Source: Persicaria tinctoria
Lineage: Eukaryota > Streptophyta > Magnoliopsida > Caryophyllales > Polygonaceae
DNA: 64,000 nt
NCBI GenBank assembly: GCA_037127255.1
Contig: JBANSL010000020.1
Location: 58,973,598-59,037,597 of the forward strand
Direction of reading: 5' to 3'
The notes below the pieces were generated by a model. That model was not told where the DNA came from and made no database searches. It saw nothing but the letters and a program-made list of their open reading frames with translations. Below, one piece after another: positions 22,472 through 33,547 of this stretch; the stretch's first letter is position 1; each line of letters opens with the position of its first letter. Position numbers and translations under genes: made by a program.

Positions 22472-22831
22472 ATGCGTTTTTTTTGCAAGATGAAGGGAAA
22501 TTGCTTGTTTGACATTGTCGATCATGGAATTGTGACTAATGATAACCTCAAGCAAGTGAAGGAAGTTGCGGAGCTAGCAAGGCGGTGTTTGAGGCTAAAA
22601 GGAGACAAAAAACCGACCATGAAAGAAGTAGCGATGGAGCTGGAGACCATTCGGAAAATGGCAAGGAATTCGCCCTATAATGCCGCACCACTCCTGGAAG
22701 AATGTGAGTCTTTGCTCAGGACTTATCCAGTTGAAGATGATGACCAGAACGGCATCACTGCAGGTGGTACCACTTGCAACATTGGAAGTGGCAATCTATT
22801 GCTGAAATTGGAACTGGATGATGGGAGATGA
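22472..22831 (+). pseudogene. C-terminal fragment of a second WAK-like kinase
   Basis: About 119 codons aligning with the last 110 residues of the WAK-like protein encoded at 4561-7677. Matches include CKMKGNCLFDIVD, ELARRCLRLKGDKKPTMKE, the LEECESLL block and the final IGSGNLLLKL tail. It is the end of the kinase C-lobe plus the cytoplasmic tail. The glycine loop, catalytic loop, membrane span and ectodomain are absent, so it cannot be a kinase. The reading frame is open to the stop, which suggests recent truncation. It implies that a second WAK gene once stood here or was partly duplicated from the intact one 15 kb upstream. Confidence 0.85.
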
Positions 22832-23377
22832 TTTCTATACTTTCCACTAGTGAACATTTCTAACTCTTTAAAGCTTTACTTGTTCATTTGAAGCAATACA
22901 TATAGATTTTTTTTGGGGTCTTAGTCAAGTTGAATCGGGCTCAACTCTACTCATAGATGGAACAAAAAAATTATGGTAACTGATTGCAGTTATATGTAGC
23001 TAATATGTATGTTTCAAATGTCAGTAAGATAGGAAGTGCCTTTTTTGGCTGGACTCAAAGAAACACCTATTGGTGAAGTGCATTTTTTGCTGAAAAAACA
23101 CACACAAGCTAATTCACCACAAGAAGCAGCTTTAGCAAAGTAATGATCAAAAGTGAACTCATAAACTTAGCAGTTTGATTTCAAAAACCATAACCTATTT
23201 CATCAATCTCAACTTCAACCCAATACTGATCATTTGCTTTGGGTAGGCTAAATTTCACAAACCCTTAAAACATGTTGGCCCGGTAGGTCGTTCCGAGATT
23301 CAGACGCCAATTTAGTGTGTTGTGTTCTTCAACCTCCAAATTTCAGCAACCTAACTTGGCTTGCATCGTCTTCTTCG
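22832..23377. other. Flank of the Copia nest, left side
   Basis: Holds the 3' flank of the WAK fragment. The stretch TTGGTGAAGTGCATTTTTTG (near 23070) occurs again right of the nest at about 50533 with surrounding similarity, so a short tandem duplication pre-dates the Copia insertion. No gene recognised. Confidence 0.5.
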
Positions 23378-23504
23378 TGTAAGATCACAAGATTGATCTA
23401 AAGTCCTCCTTGAGGGTTTCATTCATTAGACAAAGATATATATAGGTTACAAGGTATTGGGCCTTTGGGCCCACTATACAATATGAGACCTATGTAATCT
23501 ATCA
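23378..23504 (-). repeat. 3' LTR of the nested Copia
   Basis: On the minus strand it begins TGATAGATTACATAGG directly after the polypurine tract and ends TCTTACA. It is nearly identical to 50334-50460. Confidence 0.92.
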
Positions 23505-24597
23505 AACCCCCACAGTCGAAAGTGGAGGGTCCCGTACTGTAAGACTGGACCGAAAATCGAGGAACAACTGCCGAGGTAAACCCTTGGTGAAGATATCAGC
23601 GTACTGATAGGAAGACGGGACATGAAGAACACGAACATGTCTAAGAGCAACCTTGTCCCGAACGAAGTGGAGATCGAGCTCAATGTGCTTCGTTCGCTGA
23701 TGCTGGACTGGGTTGCTGGCCAGATAGACGGCGGAGACGTTGTCGGTGTAGACCAGGGTGGCCTTCTGAAGAGGGCAGCATAGCTCAAGAAGGAGATTGC
23801 GCAGCCAAGATCACTTGAAGACAACGTTGGCGAAACCTCTGTACTCTGCCTCGGCGCTAGAGCGAAGCACCACAGACTGTCGCTTCGCGGACCAAGACAC
23901 AAGGGTGTCATTGAGGAAGACACAGTAGCCAGACGTAGAGCGACGTATGTCAGGACAACCACCCCAATCCGCATCAGTGTAAGCGACCAGGTCAAGCCAG
24001 AGAAAGGGGTGATTGTGGTGCCCAACTCGAGGCTACCGCTGATGTACCGGATGATCCGCTTCAAGGCCTGAAAATGCGGTTCCCTGGGCGCATGTATGAA
24101 CAGGCAGATCTGCTGAACGACGTAACTTATGTCTGGCCTAGTGAACGTAAGATACTGCAAAGCACCGGTGAGGCTCCGGTACAACGTTGGATCATCAAAC
24201 AGAGGACCAGAGTGAGCACTGAGCTTGTTGGAAGTATCCGCAGGGGTGGCAACATGCTTGCAGTTACTCATCTTGGCCCGAGCAACAATCTCGGCAGCAT
24301 ACTTACTCTGATAGAGAAACAACCCAGATGCATGACGCTGCACTACGACACCCAAGAAGTAAGACAACGGACCCAGATCCGACATGGCAAACTCGGCACT
24401 CAACTAGGAAATAATAGACGTCCGAAGAGCATCAGAAGAGGCGGTGAGGATGATGTCATCGACATATAGTAACAGAAAGGCCATGTATGTGCCTCTGCGA
24501 TAGATAAATAAAGACGTATCTGAGCGGCTGCCAACGAAGCCCAAGCGTAGCAGATGAGAAGCAAAGCGCTGGAACCAAGCCCGCGGAGCCTGTTTCA
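23505..24597 (-). pseudogene. Copia pol relic, part 3: reverse transcriptase end and RNase H
   Basis: Continues the reverse transcriptase begun at 36339-36743, which was cut by the 11.7-kb insertion between SLYGLK and QAPRAWF. It carries the catalytic YVDDI motif, the block LSYFLGVVVQRHASGLFL, the TGALQYLTFTRPDISYVV motif, and RNase H remnants. Frameshifts occur at about 24403 and again in the RNase H part, where the frame is scrambled. Position and order relative to the LTR are as expected for Copia. Confidence 0.88.
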
Positions 24598-27387
24598 TGT
24601 AAAGACCCGGATTTTTAAAATAATAATTTAAAAATAAATAAAATAAAATGAATTTAATTTGGATATTTTAAGGAAAACTCGTCATAAATTTAATAAATCT
24701 AATTTGAAATTCTTAAAGCGAATTCCGACCCAATTTTTAACTTTAACGGTTGAATTTGTCTTTCTCCTCGGGACCACAATTCCGTCATCTTTTCTCATTC
24801 TTATCCATTCCATGTCATCCCTCTCATTTGGGTAAAATTCTATCTCTCCTTTCACTCCCTTCCTTATTTGACTCCCTTCTATGGAAAACAAACAACAAAT
24901 TCTCCTTTTCAAAAACTAGATGTGTTTGACCATTTCAACACCCACACAACCCAAGGATCCAAACACCCCATTTGTTCAATTCAAAACAAATACCCTGTAT
25001 GTTGTTTCCTTTACTCAAACACCCTCTTCCTTGTGGGGTTGCCGAGAGCTCCCTCCCCAACCTCCTCCTCCATCGCTCAGTCCACCACCCCACTGCACCA
25101 CCGTCACCACCCTTGGCCAGCAGCGCCGCCGCCACGCCTTGCTCCCCTGATTTCCGAACAGCCCAGGCGTCCTCCCTCCTCCACCTCTGCTTTTCGAGCC
25201 ACCCAGAAGCAGCAGCCTCGACGCCTTCCGGAGCCGCCAGAAGCCACCAGTAGCGGACGGCGCCGCCGGAAAACGCCGCCAGAAGCCGCAGCCTCCTCGC
25301 TCTATTCTTTTTTTGGATTGGAACCGCTGGTGAGGATCTCCCCTCTCTTCTCTATTTAAAACTCGAAAGGTCTCCCCTTTAACACCCATACATACTTCCT
25401 AGGCTTCCCCATTCGAGATCCAGCTCCGACGGAGCTCCAATCGAAGCTTCCCGAGCGTTTTCCGGCGAGCATTTCCGAGGCGATTTCGATCGACTTTTCT
25501 AGGCTCGAACAAAAACCCCTCGGTGAGCACCTCTTTCCCCTCCTTTCTTGTCAATTCTATGCCCTGTGGTGTCGAGAACGGGTGGCCGGAGCTCCGCCAT
25601 CGCCGGCGGGAGGCCCTCCCTTTTCCTTCCTTTTCCGATGTGTATCGACCGTGTATTCAAGGAGGAAGATGAACAGTGATCTGATTTGGGTTTGGTTCAG
25701 CCTTTTATTTTCTTGGTCCGGTTCAGCGATTTTAATTAAAACAAGGCCGGTTCATGGGTTCTCTTAAATGAAATTCAAATTGGGGCTTGGGTTCTTGGAT
25801 CCGATTTTGGCAAAAGGTTGGGCCTATTTTTCTCTCTTGGGCCTAAAAGAATGACTAAATGTGTTTAAGTGAGAAAATGATTTTAAGACTTATATATATT
25901 TAGTATAAATATTATTATAAGTGGGATATTATAAATTATATTATGTTATTGTTGGGATTTAAAAATATAATATTATTGGACTTGGATTTTAAAAAGAAAG
26001 GAATTTGAAAAAGGTTTTAAAGGTTGGGAATTGTTTTGGTAAATGAAAATTGATTTAATAAATTTAAAGGAGGAATTTTGGAAATATACTAACCTTGTCA
26101 GATGGTTTTGATAAAATAATAAAATAAGTTGATGAAAGGGTAATGTTTTATAAATGGATTTCTTGGATGATTTGAGAAAACGTTTTGAATGGTGATTTGA
26201 TCTAACTTGAGGTTTTAAAAGAGTTTCGGGAAATCTTGGGAAAATGAGGAATAAATTGATGGCTTGTGTGTGATATTATATGTTTGAGTAACATTAGGAG
26301 TAGACTTATTTATATTACTTATATATGTGTTAGGTGATCATATGTGATATGTTGGCTGCCTGTATACCTAGTTGTTGCATTTTGCTGTTCTGCACTTCCA
26401 AGCGAGTTCCTATATGAGCTCACTCAGATTCGAAAAGAGATCTCTCTGCTTGTAGCCATGTGCATACTAGATGCTTGCATTCATAATAAAGCATGTCATG
26501 TAGTATCATGCTAGGATTGCACTCATGATTGAGCATTCGTTTACTCATTGCTTTTGTAAACAGAACGGCCGTTATCTGTGAAGTAACTAGAGTCATTTCT
26601 AGGGTTATAGGACGACCTAGTCTCATCGGGTCCCGTCCTGAGTCAATCGAGTCATGAACTTCCTTATATTATGAGATGCCTGCGGGCTTTATTGTGGATA
26701 CGGGTTGGGCATGCGTGACACCCGGTTATATGGAATGCATTCACGAGCTGGCCAGTCTCCGCCCTATCGGAAGGGGGTGGAGGTAGGAGAGGGATATACC
26801 ACTTGGTATTCGGTGCTAAGGCCTTATTATATTTATGCACTTGATTTTAGGATCATGCTAGTGTGTTAATATTCCGCCTTGCATCTAGAAGCATCTTTAT
26901 TAGGACTAGCGTGTGTATATGTCTGCTTGTTTGGGATTATATTGCGTAGGGCTTCGATCTGACACCGCCCCGCATACATTTTTTTTTTAGGTTTGTTTGA
27001 AACATGATTATTCCTTGTTTCCGTGACGTGGGAACTCTCTTGGGCGATCTCAAAGAAATGGTTTAACTCCACTAACCCATTATATTAAATTTCGATAAAT
27101 ACGCTTATTGATTTGGTTTTGACTCGGATCTGTCGTGTCACCCTCTTGTATTACACCTTGATTCTACTATTTGCATGTTTGTTGGTTTTCCACGCTTAGA
27201 CTTATGACAGGTACAGGGGACTTCCCCGGGGATTCCAACGATCCCTTCGAAATTTGGGTATGAAATCCCACTTTAAAATGTTAGGATAGAATTTCAAACC
27301 TTCAACCTGTACTCGGGGCGCAAGATCCTAACGAGGGGTTTCATCCCTCGAAACGTAACCCGGGAATCATAATCCCGGGCCGTTACA
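24598..27387 (+). repeat. 5' LTR of the LARD-like element
   Basis: 2790 bp. A GC-rich 0.5-kb section (about 25030-25640), rich in GCCGCC words, contains a 163-codon proline/serine-rich frame that is also present in the 3' LTR. The rest is AT-rich. The last 590 bp are duplicated directly downstream (27388-27983). Confidence 0.92.
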
Positions 27388-27984
27388 AAGTACCACTTGG
27401 TATTCGGTGCTAAGGCCTTATTATATTTATGCACTTGATTTTAGGATCATGCTAGTGTGTTAATATTCCGCCTTGCATCTAGAAGCATCTTTATTAGGAC
27501 TAGCGTGTGTATATGTCTGCTTGTTTGGGATTATATTGCGTAGGGCTTCGATCTGACACCGCCCCGCATACATTTTTTTTTAGGTTTGTTTGAAACATGA
27601 TTATTCCTTGTTTCCGTGACGTGGGAACTCTCTTGGGCGATCTCAAAGAAATGGTTTAACTCCACTAACCCATTATATTAAATTTCGATAAATACGCTTA
27701 TTGATTTGGTTTTGACTCGGATCTGTCGTGTCACCCTCTTGTATTACACCTTGATTCTACTATTTGCATGTTTGTTGGTTTTCCACGCTTAGACTTATGA
27801 CAGGTATAGGGGACTTCCCCGGGGATTCCAACGATCCCTTCGAAATTTGGGTATGAAATCCCACTTTAAAATGTTAGGATAGAATTTCAAACCTTCAACC
27901 TGTACTCGGGGCGCAAGATCCTAACGAGGGGTTTCATCCCTCGAAACGTAACCCGGGAATCATAATCCCGGGCCGTTACAAAGA
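26797..27984 (+). repeat. 594-bp tandem duplication across the LTR/primer-site junction
   Basis: TACCACTTGGTATTCGGTGC at 26797 recurs at 27391, and the two copies match almost perfectly to CCGTTACAAAG. The first copy ends with the LTR end (27387), and the second ends directly before the primer-binding site (27985). The 3' LTR has only one copy. The 5' side thus has an LTR with its last 594 bp doubled. Confidence 0.92.
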
Positions 27985-30900
27985 TGGTATCAGAGCTCAG
28001 GTTATGCAAACCGAGTATGATAGGTTGAAGTGGTTTTGAAAATGGCCCAAGATTTTCAAATGGTTTTTCAAAATGTTTTAGAAAGGGCAAATTGAATTTA
28101 ATATGGCTAACTCGAATGGACTAAATATGAACTTGACTCGATAAATCTGGAAATCAAACAAGGGGAAACGATGGGGTAGTAAAGACGCTAGACCATCCCT
28201 ATTGGATGCAGTTGGGAACGGATAGGCAAAATACTAGCTTTCTTTTACAGACGGGGTTTGAAGACTTTAAGGAGCCCGAGGATTGGAGTAGGTTGGGATA
28301 GGGGACTGTGAGGTATTTGCCCCTCCGGTTAGCCGTCCCTCGAAGCTCGGCATAGATTGTCTTTGTGCTTGTGCGTTTTATATCTAACTGGGCCCGAGGG
28401 CGATCCTCCTCGAAGAGGATCATATTAATTCCGTTGATTGCTTCCGTGCTGAGTGCTATTGTGCTTAGGCTAAAGAACTAATCAGCATGCCTTGATTTGA
28501 ATATGTAAATAACCGAATGTGTGAACGGGATAGCGGGAGGAAACCTTGTCCTTATGTAGCCGGAGTTCCTGTCTTGTCAGAATAACCCTTCCCTAATTCA
28601 AACCCCTCGATGATTCTGACTCCGGCATCCATCCCACCAAAACATTTAGGCATGTTAGCGAGGGTCGAGGAGCGTCCGCTCTCCCCGTTTCGAGTCCTGC
28701 TTGATATCCCACCATCTATACTTCTATCGAGTCTCGTACCTGGGGTTGGTGTCTTCCATGGGAAATTTTGGGTCGGTCAACTATCTACTTTCGGGGGTGT
28801 GTCGGATATGGGAAATTCATGAGTATTTTAGGGAGGGTAATCGATGAAACAATTCCGAGTTAGAAATGATTTGTCTTATGGAGTTATCCTTCTCGATTCT
28901 TATACCGGTCAACCGTGTCTTCTTACCACGAGAGTCTAAACACAAATTCTACCCTCTCCTCTCGGAAACAGTGTGAATGTCCTTGTGTCATACCGAGCGA
29001 GTCATGCTAGCGTCCCACTGGGAAACGGGGTGATGAGTCGGTGAATGCCCTTGGAGAATTCTGTCGGTTATAGTAGTAGTCATTCTTGTGATTTCATGAC
29101 ATAGTATATTGATGTATTTCAGCATGACTTGCTTGATATCTTGCATGATTGCTCTTGTGAGGAGATGTATGTGCCATATGAATGGAACTTCCATGATTAT
29201 TGTCTTCCCATGAATTAGGTACATGGTAGTGTGGTCAACCATCGTCGTATGTTTAATACATGAGATAACTGTCCTAGCATGCTGAATTAATCTAATTAGA
29301 CCTTATTGACTGTGTACTTGCTTAATAAGTGTTGGTAGTATCATGTAGGATATATATATCTCCTAATTACGTACCATCGTGCAATTATGTGTTATACTTG
29401 TCATACTACATGTACATGGTTGAATTGATGTGATAGTTGCTATGCTCAAATGACTTCACCATATCCCCTGACATGATTATTAGAGTGCATCTTAACATGC
29501 TTATGCGTACACTTAAAGTGAGTAACGAATCGTATATGTGATATCCTATAATGCTCATTATGTCATATATAACTTATGCTGCCTATGTCTATTGTCGGTT
29601 CGTGCATACATGATCTTAATATGTCAAACATGGTTAGTGCATGAGATGACACACTTTTAGCCTGTTACGAGTGCATGTAAAGTTGATTATGTGAACATGC
29701 TATGAATGCATAAGATGTTATTCCTGTTAATAGGTACATGCTAGTATTGAATAATATGATTGAGATATTTTGTGATTGCTACGTGTTTTCTTCCCGCACT
29801 TGTAACCTCATAGAATACCCTAAGGGCATTGTTGTAACTCTTGAGTTCGCGTCCTGTTTTGAGTCTCGTCGTCTCTAGTCCTGGTCTATGTCTGTATCCT
29901 TAAGGAAGTCGTGTTGTACTCCCTTTCCCTCCCCTATCTCTGTGACTTCTAATCCCTCGCGATCCCATTGATGGACGTCGACATATAAGAGAAAACGAAC
30001 GATCGAATGGCATCAGAACGGTGCAGCAGAAGCGTGGTGGGTCCATGACCCATAGACTTCAAGGACTACATCACCAATGGCAAAAAGGACAGATACACTT
30101 CAAAAGACGGCAGTCGTGAGTAGGATTCTCCCAGATGACTCGAGGAAGAGCATTCTTAATTCAAACTGCGGATTCTCCCATTAGTTGGAATTGATGTTGT
30201 GCGATAGGTCTAGAACTGACATAATGGGATTGGTAGTGACGAATGTGCTGAACTAGTAGTGAGTGATTGCCTGACTAACTTGTGCTTGTGATGATGTGCC
30301 TTATGCCTGAGTGTACTGACTTGCTGGTAAATAGGTTATGGGTTATATAGGTGGCAGTGTTTTCCTCTTGAGCTTGAGTCATGAGATTCTTCAGTGAGAC
30401 AGGTCGGAAAGTAGTAGGTAGATTGAGGTCTTTTGATTGGGTCAGTGGTTGTGTGAGATGGGGTGCAAGAAGAGGCGTCAGCAAGAGTAGATTCGAGTGA
30501 GTTAGGATTTGTCGGAGATAGTAGTCAGCAAGCATAGTTGAGCCTCCAGATAGGTCTAGGTGACGAGCAGAGTTATTGTGGTGAGGTTCAGAGGGAGAGG
30601 TCTTCGTTAGAGGTAGTGTGGGGCAATAGCGTGTGCGGGTACTGTAGCTTTAGAGGTGGATTGGAGGGATACTCGAGGGGATGTGTCAATAGGCGGGTTA
30701 GTGTGCCAGGAAAGAGTGTCTATATGATCTAGGAGCGGATCGTGAGCGGCGTTGAGGATGACTGGTTAAGGAATGTCTAAGGAATCGTAGAATTTGGGAC
30801 TAGGTTGTATGTGCAGTGATTGGGAGCGATTTTAGTAAAGGATGGGATTGAGGAATTGATAAGGAAGGGTCGTATGAGGTTGCTTGGAAAATCATCGGTC

Positions 30901-33547
30901 TTAAATATTAGGTTGTACATATCAGTGTTGTACGTGTGATGAGTATTTGGGGGTTGTAGAGATAGGATTGGTAATGCTTGGAGAATACATAAGTGAAGGA
31001 TTCTAGATGCGTTGTTGGAGGATTTTAGCATAGAGAATGAATTGGGATTTATGAGTGAGGTTATTATGGCTATTGAGGTATTTGAAGAGGTGCGATGAGT
31101 CTTCGAGGAAAAGTTGGAAGGTTGGTAGCTAAGCAAGGATGTTGTTGAGATTCTAGTAAGATTGCGTCTTTGAGGTCGAGTTAGAGAGATTCAGAGCTTG
31201 GAATTGGGAATTGAGTAGGACGGAATGTATTGGGAACGTTAGAGGAGGAAGGATTTTAGAAGGTTGGCAAAAGGGCGGTACTTGGGAAACTCGGCAAAAG
31301 GGCGTACTTGGGAAACTCGAATGAGGACGATTTAGGGATTTTGCGGAAATGATGACCAGTAAAAGAGGGCTTTGGACGGTAAGGTGCCATGGGTAAGAAG
31401 TAGGAGCTTGAGGCATTTTAGGAATATGAAGAGATGAGAATCTAGAGTAGGTCGACTTGAGGAGTCATGAGGGGTTCAGGTTCGTGATTTTTGAAATGGG
31501 ATGAGGAGGTAGAATCCTGGTGGTCTTTGAGGATAGGCGCGAGTGATGAGGGTCTTGGTGATTCGTGGTTGAAAGTAGCACTAGATGAGGTTCCGTGTTA
31601 GAATTGCTTGGGAGTGTGAGGTGTGAGATGGTCAGTATGAGTGAGTTCTTAGAGCTGGATGGTTAGTGAGAGTGGTTACTGGTGCAGGGAGTATGATCAG
31701 GTTAGCAAGGTGATCCGAGATGCCTCTTTGGGAGATTATGGTCAGACAGAGTCTTGAGAGCCTAGGCAGAGTCAGCGAGATTATTAAGAGGCGCCTAGAT
31801 TGATCATGAGAGTGATTCAGTTGAGGACTTGAGATTTGGATATTAAATTAGATTGATCTCTATATGGCTTAATAGCATAAGAGTTGGGGTACCTAGTAAT
31901 TGGTTGGGATGTAGGCCTTAAATTGCGGATAGTTTTGAGGCAATAGAGATTGTATGCTAAGCTGAGTGCAACGGTATATAGAACTAGTATAAGATTCGAT
32001 TTGGTAGACTTAGGTGACGTTGATCTTGATGCGAGAGATAAGGAGTAGTGGTCGTGTTTTGTTATGATTGGTAGCGATATGCAGATTCTCTTGAGGATGT
32101 GACTTAGTGTTGTGCGTTACTTGGGGCCGAGTGTTGTGCGAGTTCTATGCTATAGACGATGTTGATCCTCTGATGAATTGCCATAGACAATAATGAATTG
32201 TTAGTACTAACATAGTTACCCCCCGAACTTAATGAAATGCTAGTGTATGAAAGTACTTGTGGCCTCTAATGCGGTGATGCTTGGTAGTCAGCGTAAGTAT
32301 GATGGGATTATCTAATTAATATGATGTGCAACCTCTGTGATGTTATGTGATGCGACAAATCCTACTATGCATGATATTACCTTTGCTCGAATTATTATTA
32401 CCATGAGGTTATGTGGTAATTTGTCTTGCTATGTCGATACCTGATATTCTGCAATACTTGTTGAGCATGATAGTTTATTAGGATTTATGACATGTGACTG
32501 TTTTGAGGCAATATGTAGTATTTATGTATAAACATAGTGTGAAATCATGTTATATTATACTGATGTGAAATACTTGAAAGCTAAGTGATAGTAGCATGTA
32601 GGGTCCATAGAATAAGGTGCAAGTTATCCTAATATAATGGTAAGTGATGTCCTGTGAAGTTAAATGTTGTCGTGATAATATTTTATGTTGCTATGTTGTT
32701 AGACTTTGTTATTGCTAAACCATGAGAGCATTACCGATTCTGTGTTGACAACTTGAACTTGAATTGCTAAAACGTGATCGTGTTGATGGATTGCTATTCA
32801 TGTTATGGTTTTGGCATGTCTAATCTCGATGGTTGGTTCTTTATGAGGTGGCATGTTTTGGTTATGTTGATTCTGATAATTACTAGAAATTCGTACATGG
32901 AATTGCTTTTGAGATTGGAACCTAGGAAGAGAATATAGGATTAGCCTTTAGAGGTGGATGATTACACCTCTTAAGTTCTTAATTTGCTTGACCAACTTGG
33001 GATTTAAAGAGTTTGGAAACGACTAACTCGGATTTTCAAAAGCTTCAGAATGGGTTTGATGTTGAGAGGTTTGCTTGATTTGAATGGTTTTGAACGATTT
33101 TGAAAAAGACTAACTTGGATTTTGAGAGACCGAACACGATCGAAATTTCAATGATTTTGAGGCCAATCTTTTTCAACTGTGGAATCCCCTTTGAAACTTT
33201 TCAAACCCGGGCAACTCTATGATACTTCACGAAGTGGATACAAGCATTTTGTGAGGGCGCTTGTAGGGTGCTTGCTAAGACCTAGTGATGATATTGTAGA
33301 ACTTTTAGAGTTGTGGTACTTCCGAAAAGTCGAAGCGAGGATGTGATAGGGGCGCTTATTGCATACTTGTCGAGACTAATTGGAAATGTCACGGCCGTGA
33401 CTAGGATGTTGTGAGAATCTCGAAAGACGCAACCGAGATGATTGCAAGATCAATGGAATGGTCCTTGGACTCAGCTATTCAAACTTTATCTCCTACCTTG
33501 TTTTGGTTTTAGTCTCGGGAACGAGGCTTGTTTTTAGAGGTGGATGA
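27985..33547 (+). other. Interior of the LARD-like element, non-coding
   Basis: Begins with the primer-binding site TGGTATCAGAGC. I found no gag, protease, integrase or polymerase motif in any frame. About 29040-29760 and 32160-32900 are AT-rich with recurring CATG and TATG words. About 30280-31870 is strongly G/T/A-biased on the + strand with few C. The frames seen on either strand are short and differ in composition from proteins. Confidence 0.7.

Noticed and set aside
24868..25359. 163-codon proline/serine-rich frame, repeated at 33818-34333, as a protein gene
   Set aside because: It lies in the GC-rich part of both LTRs of one element, has no known domain, and is overlapped by equally long frames in other phases. 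High GC without stops explains it.
30275..31416. Minus-strand frames of 86-119 codons in the LARD-like interior as genes
   Set aside because: They follow from the C-poor + strand, which lacks stop codons on the complement. They are serine/threonine/proline-rich without motifs and not collinear with gag or pol.
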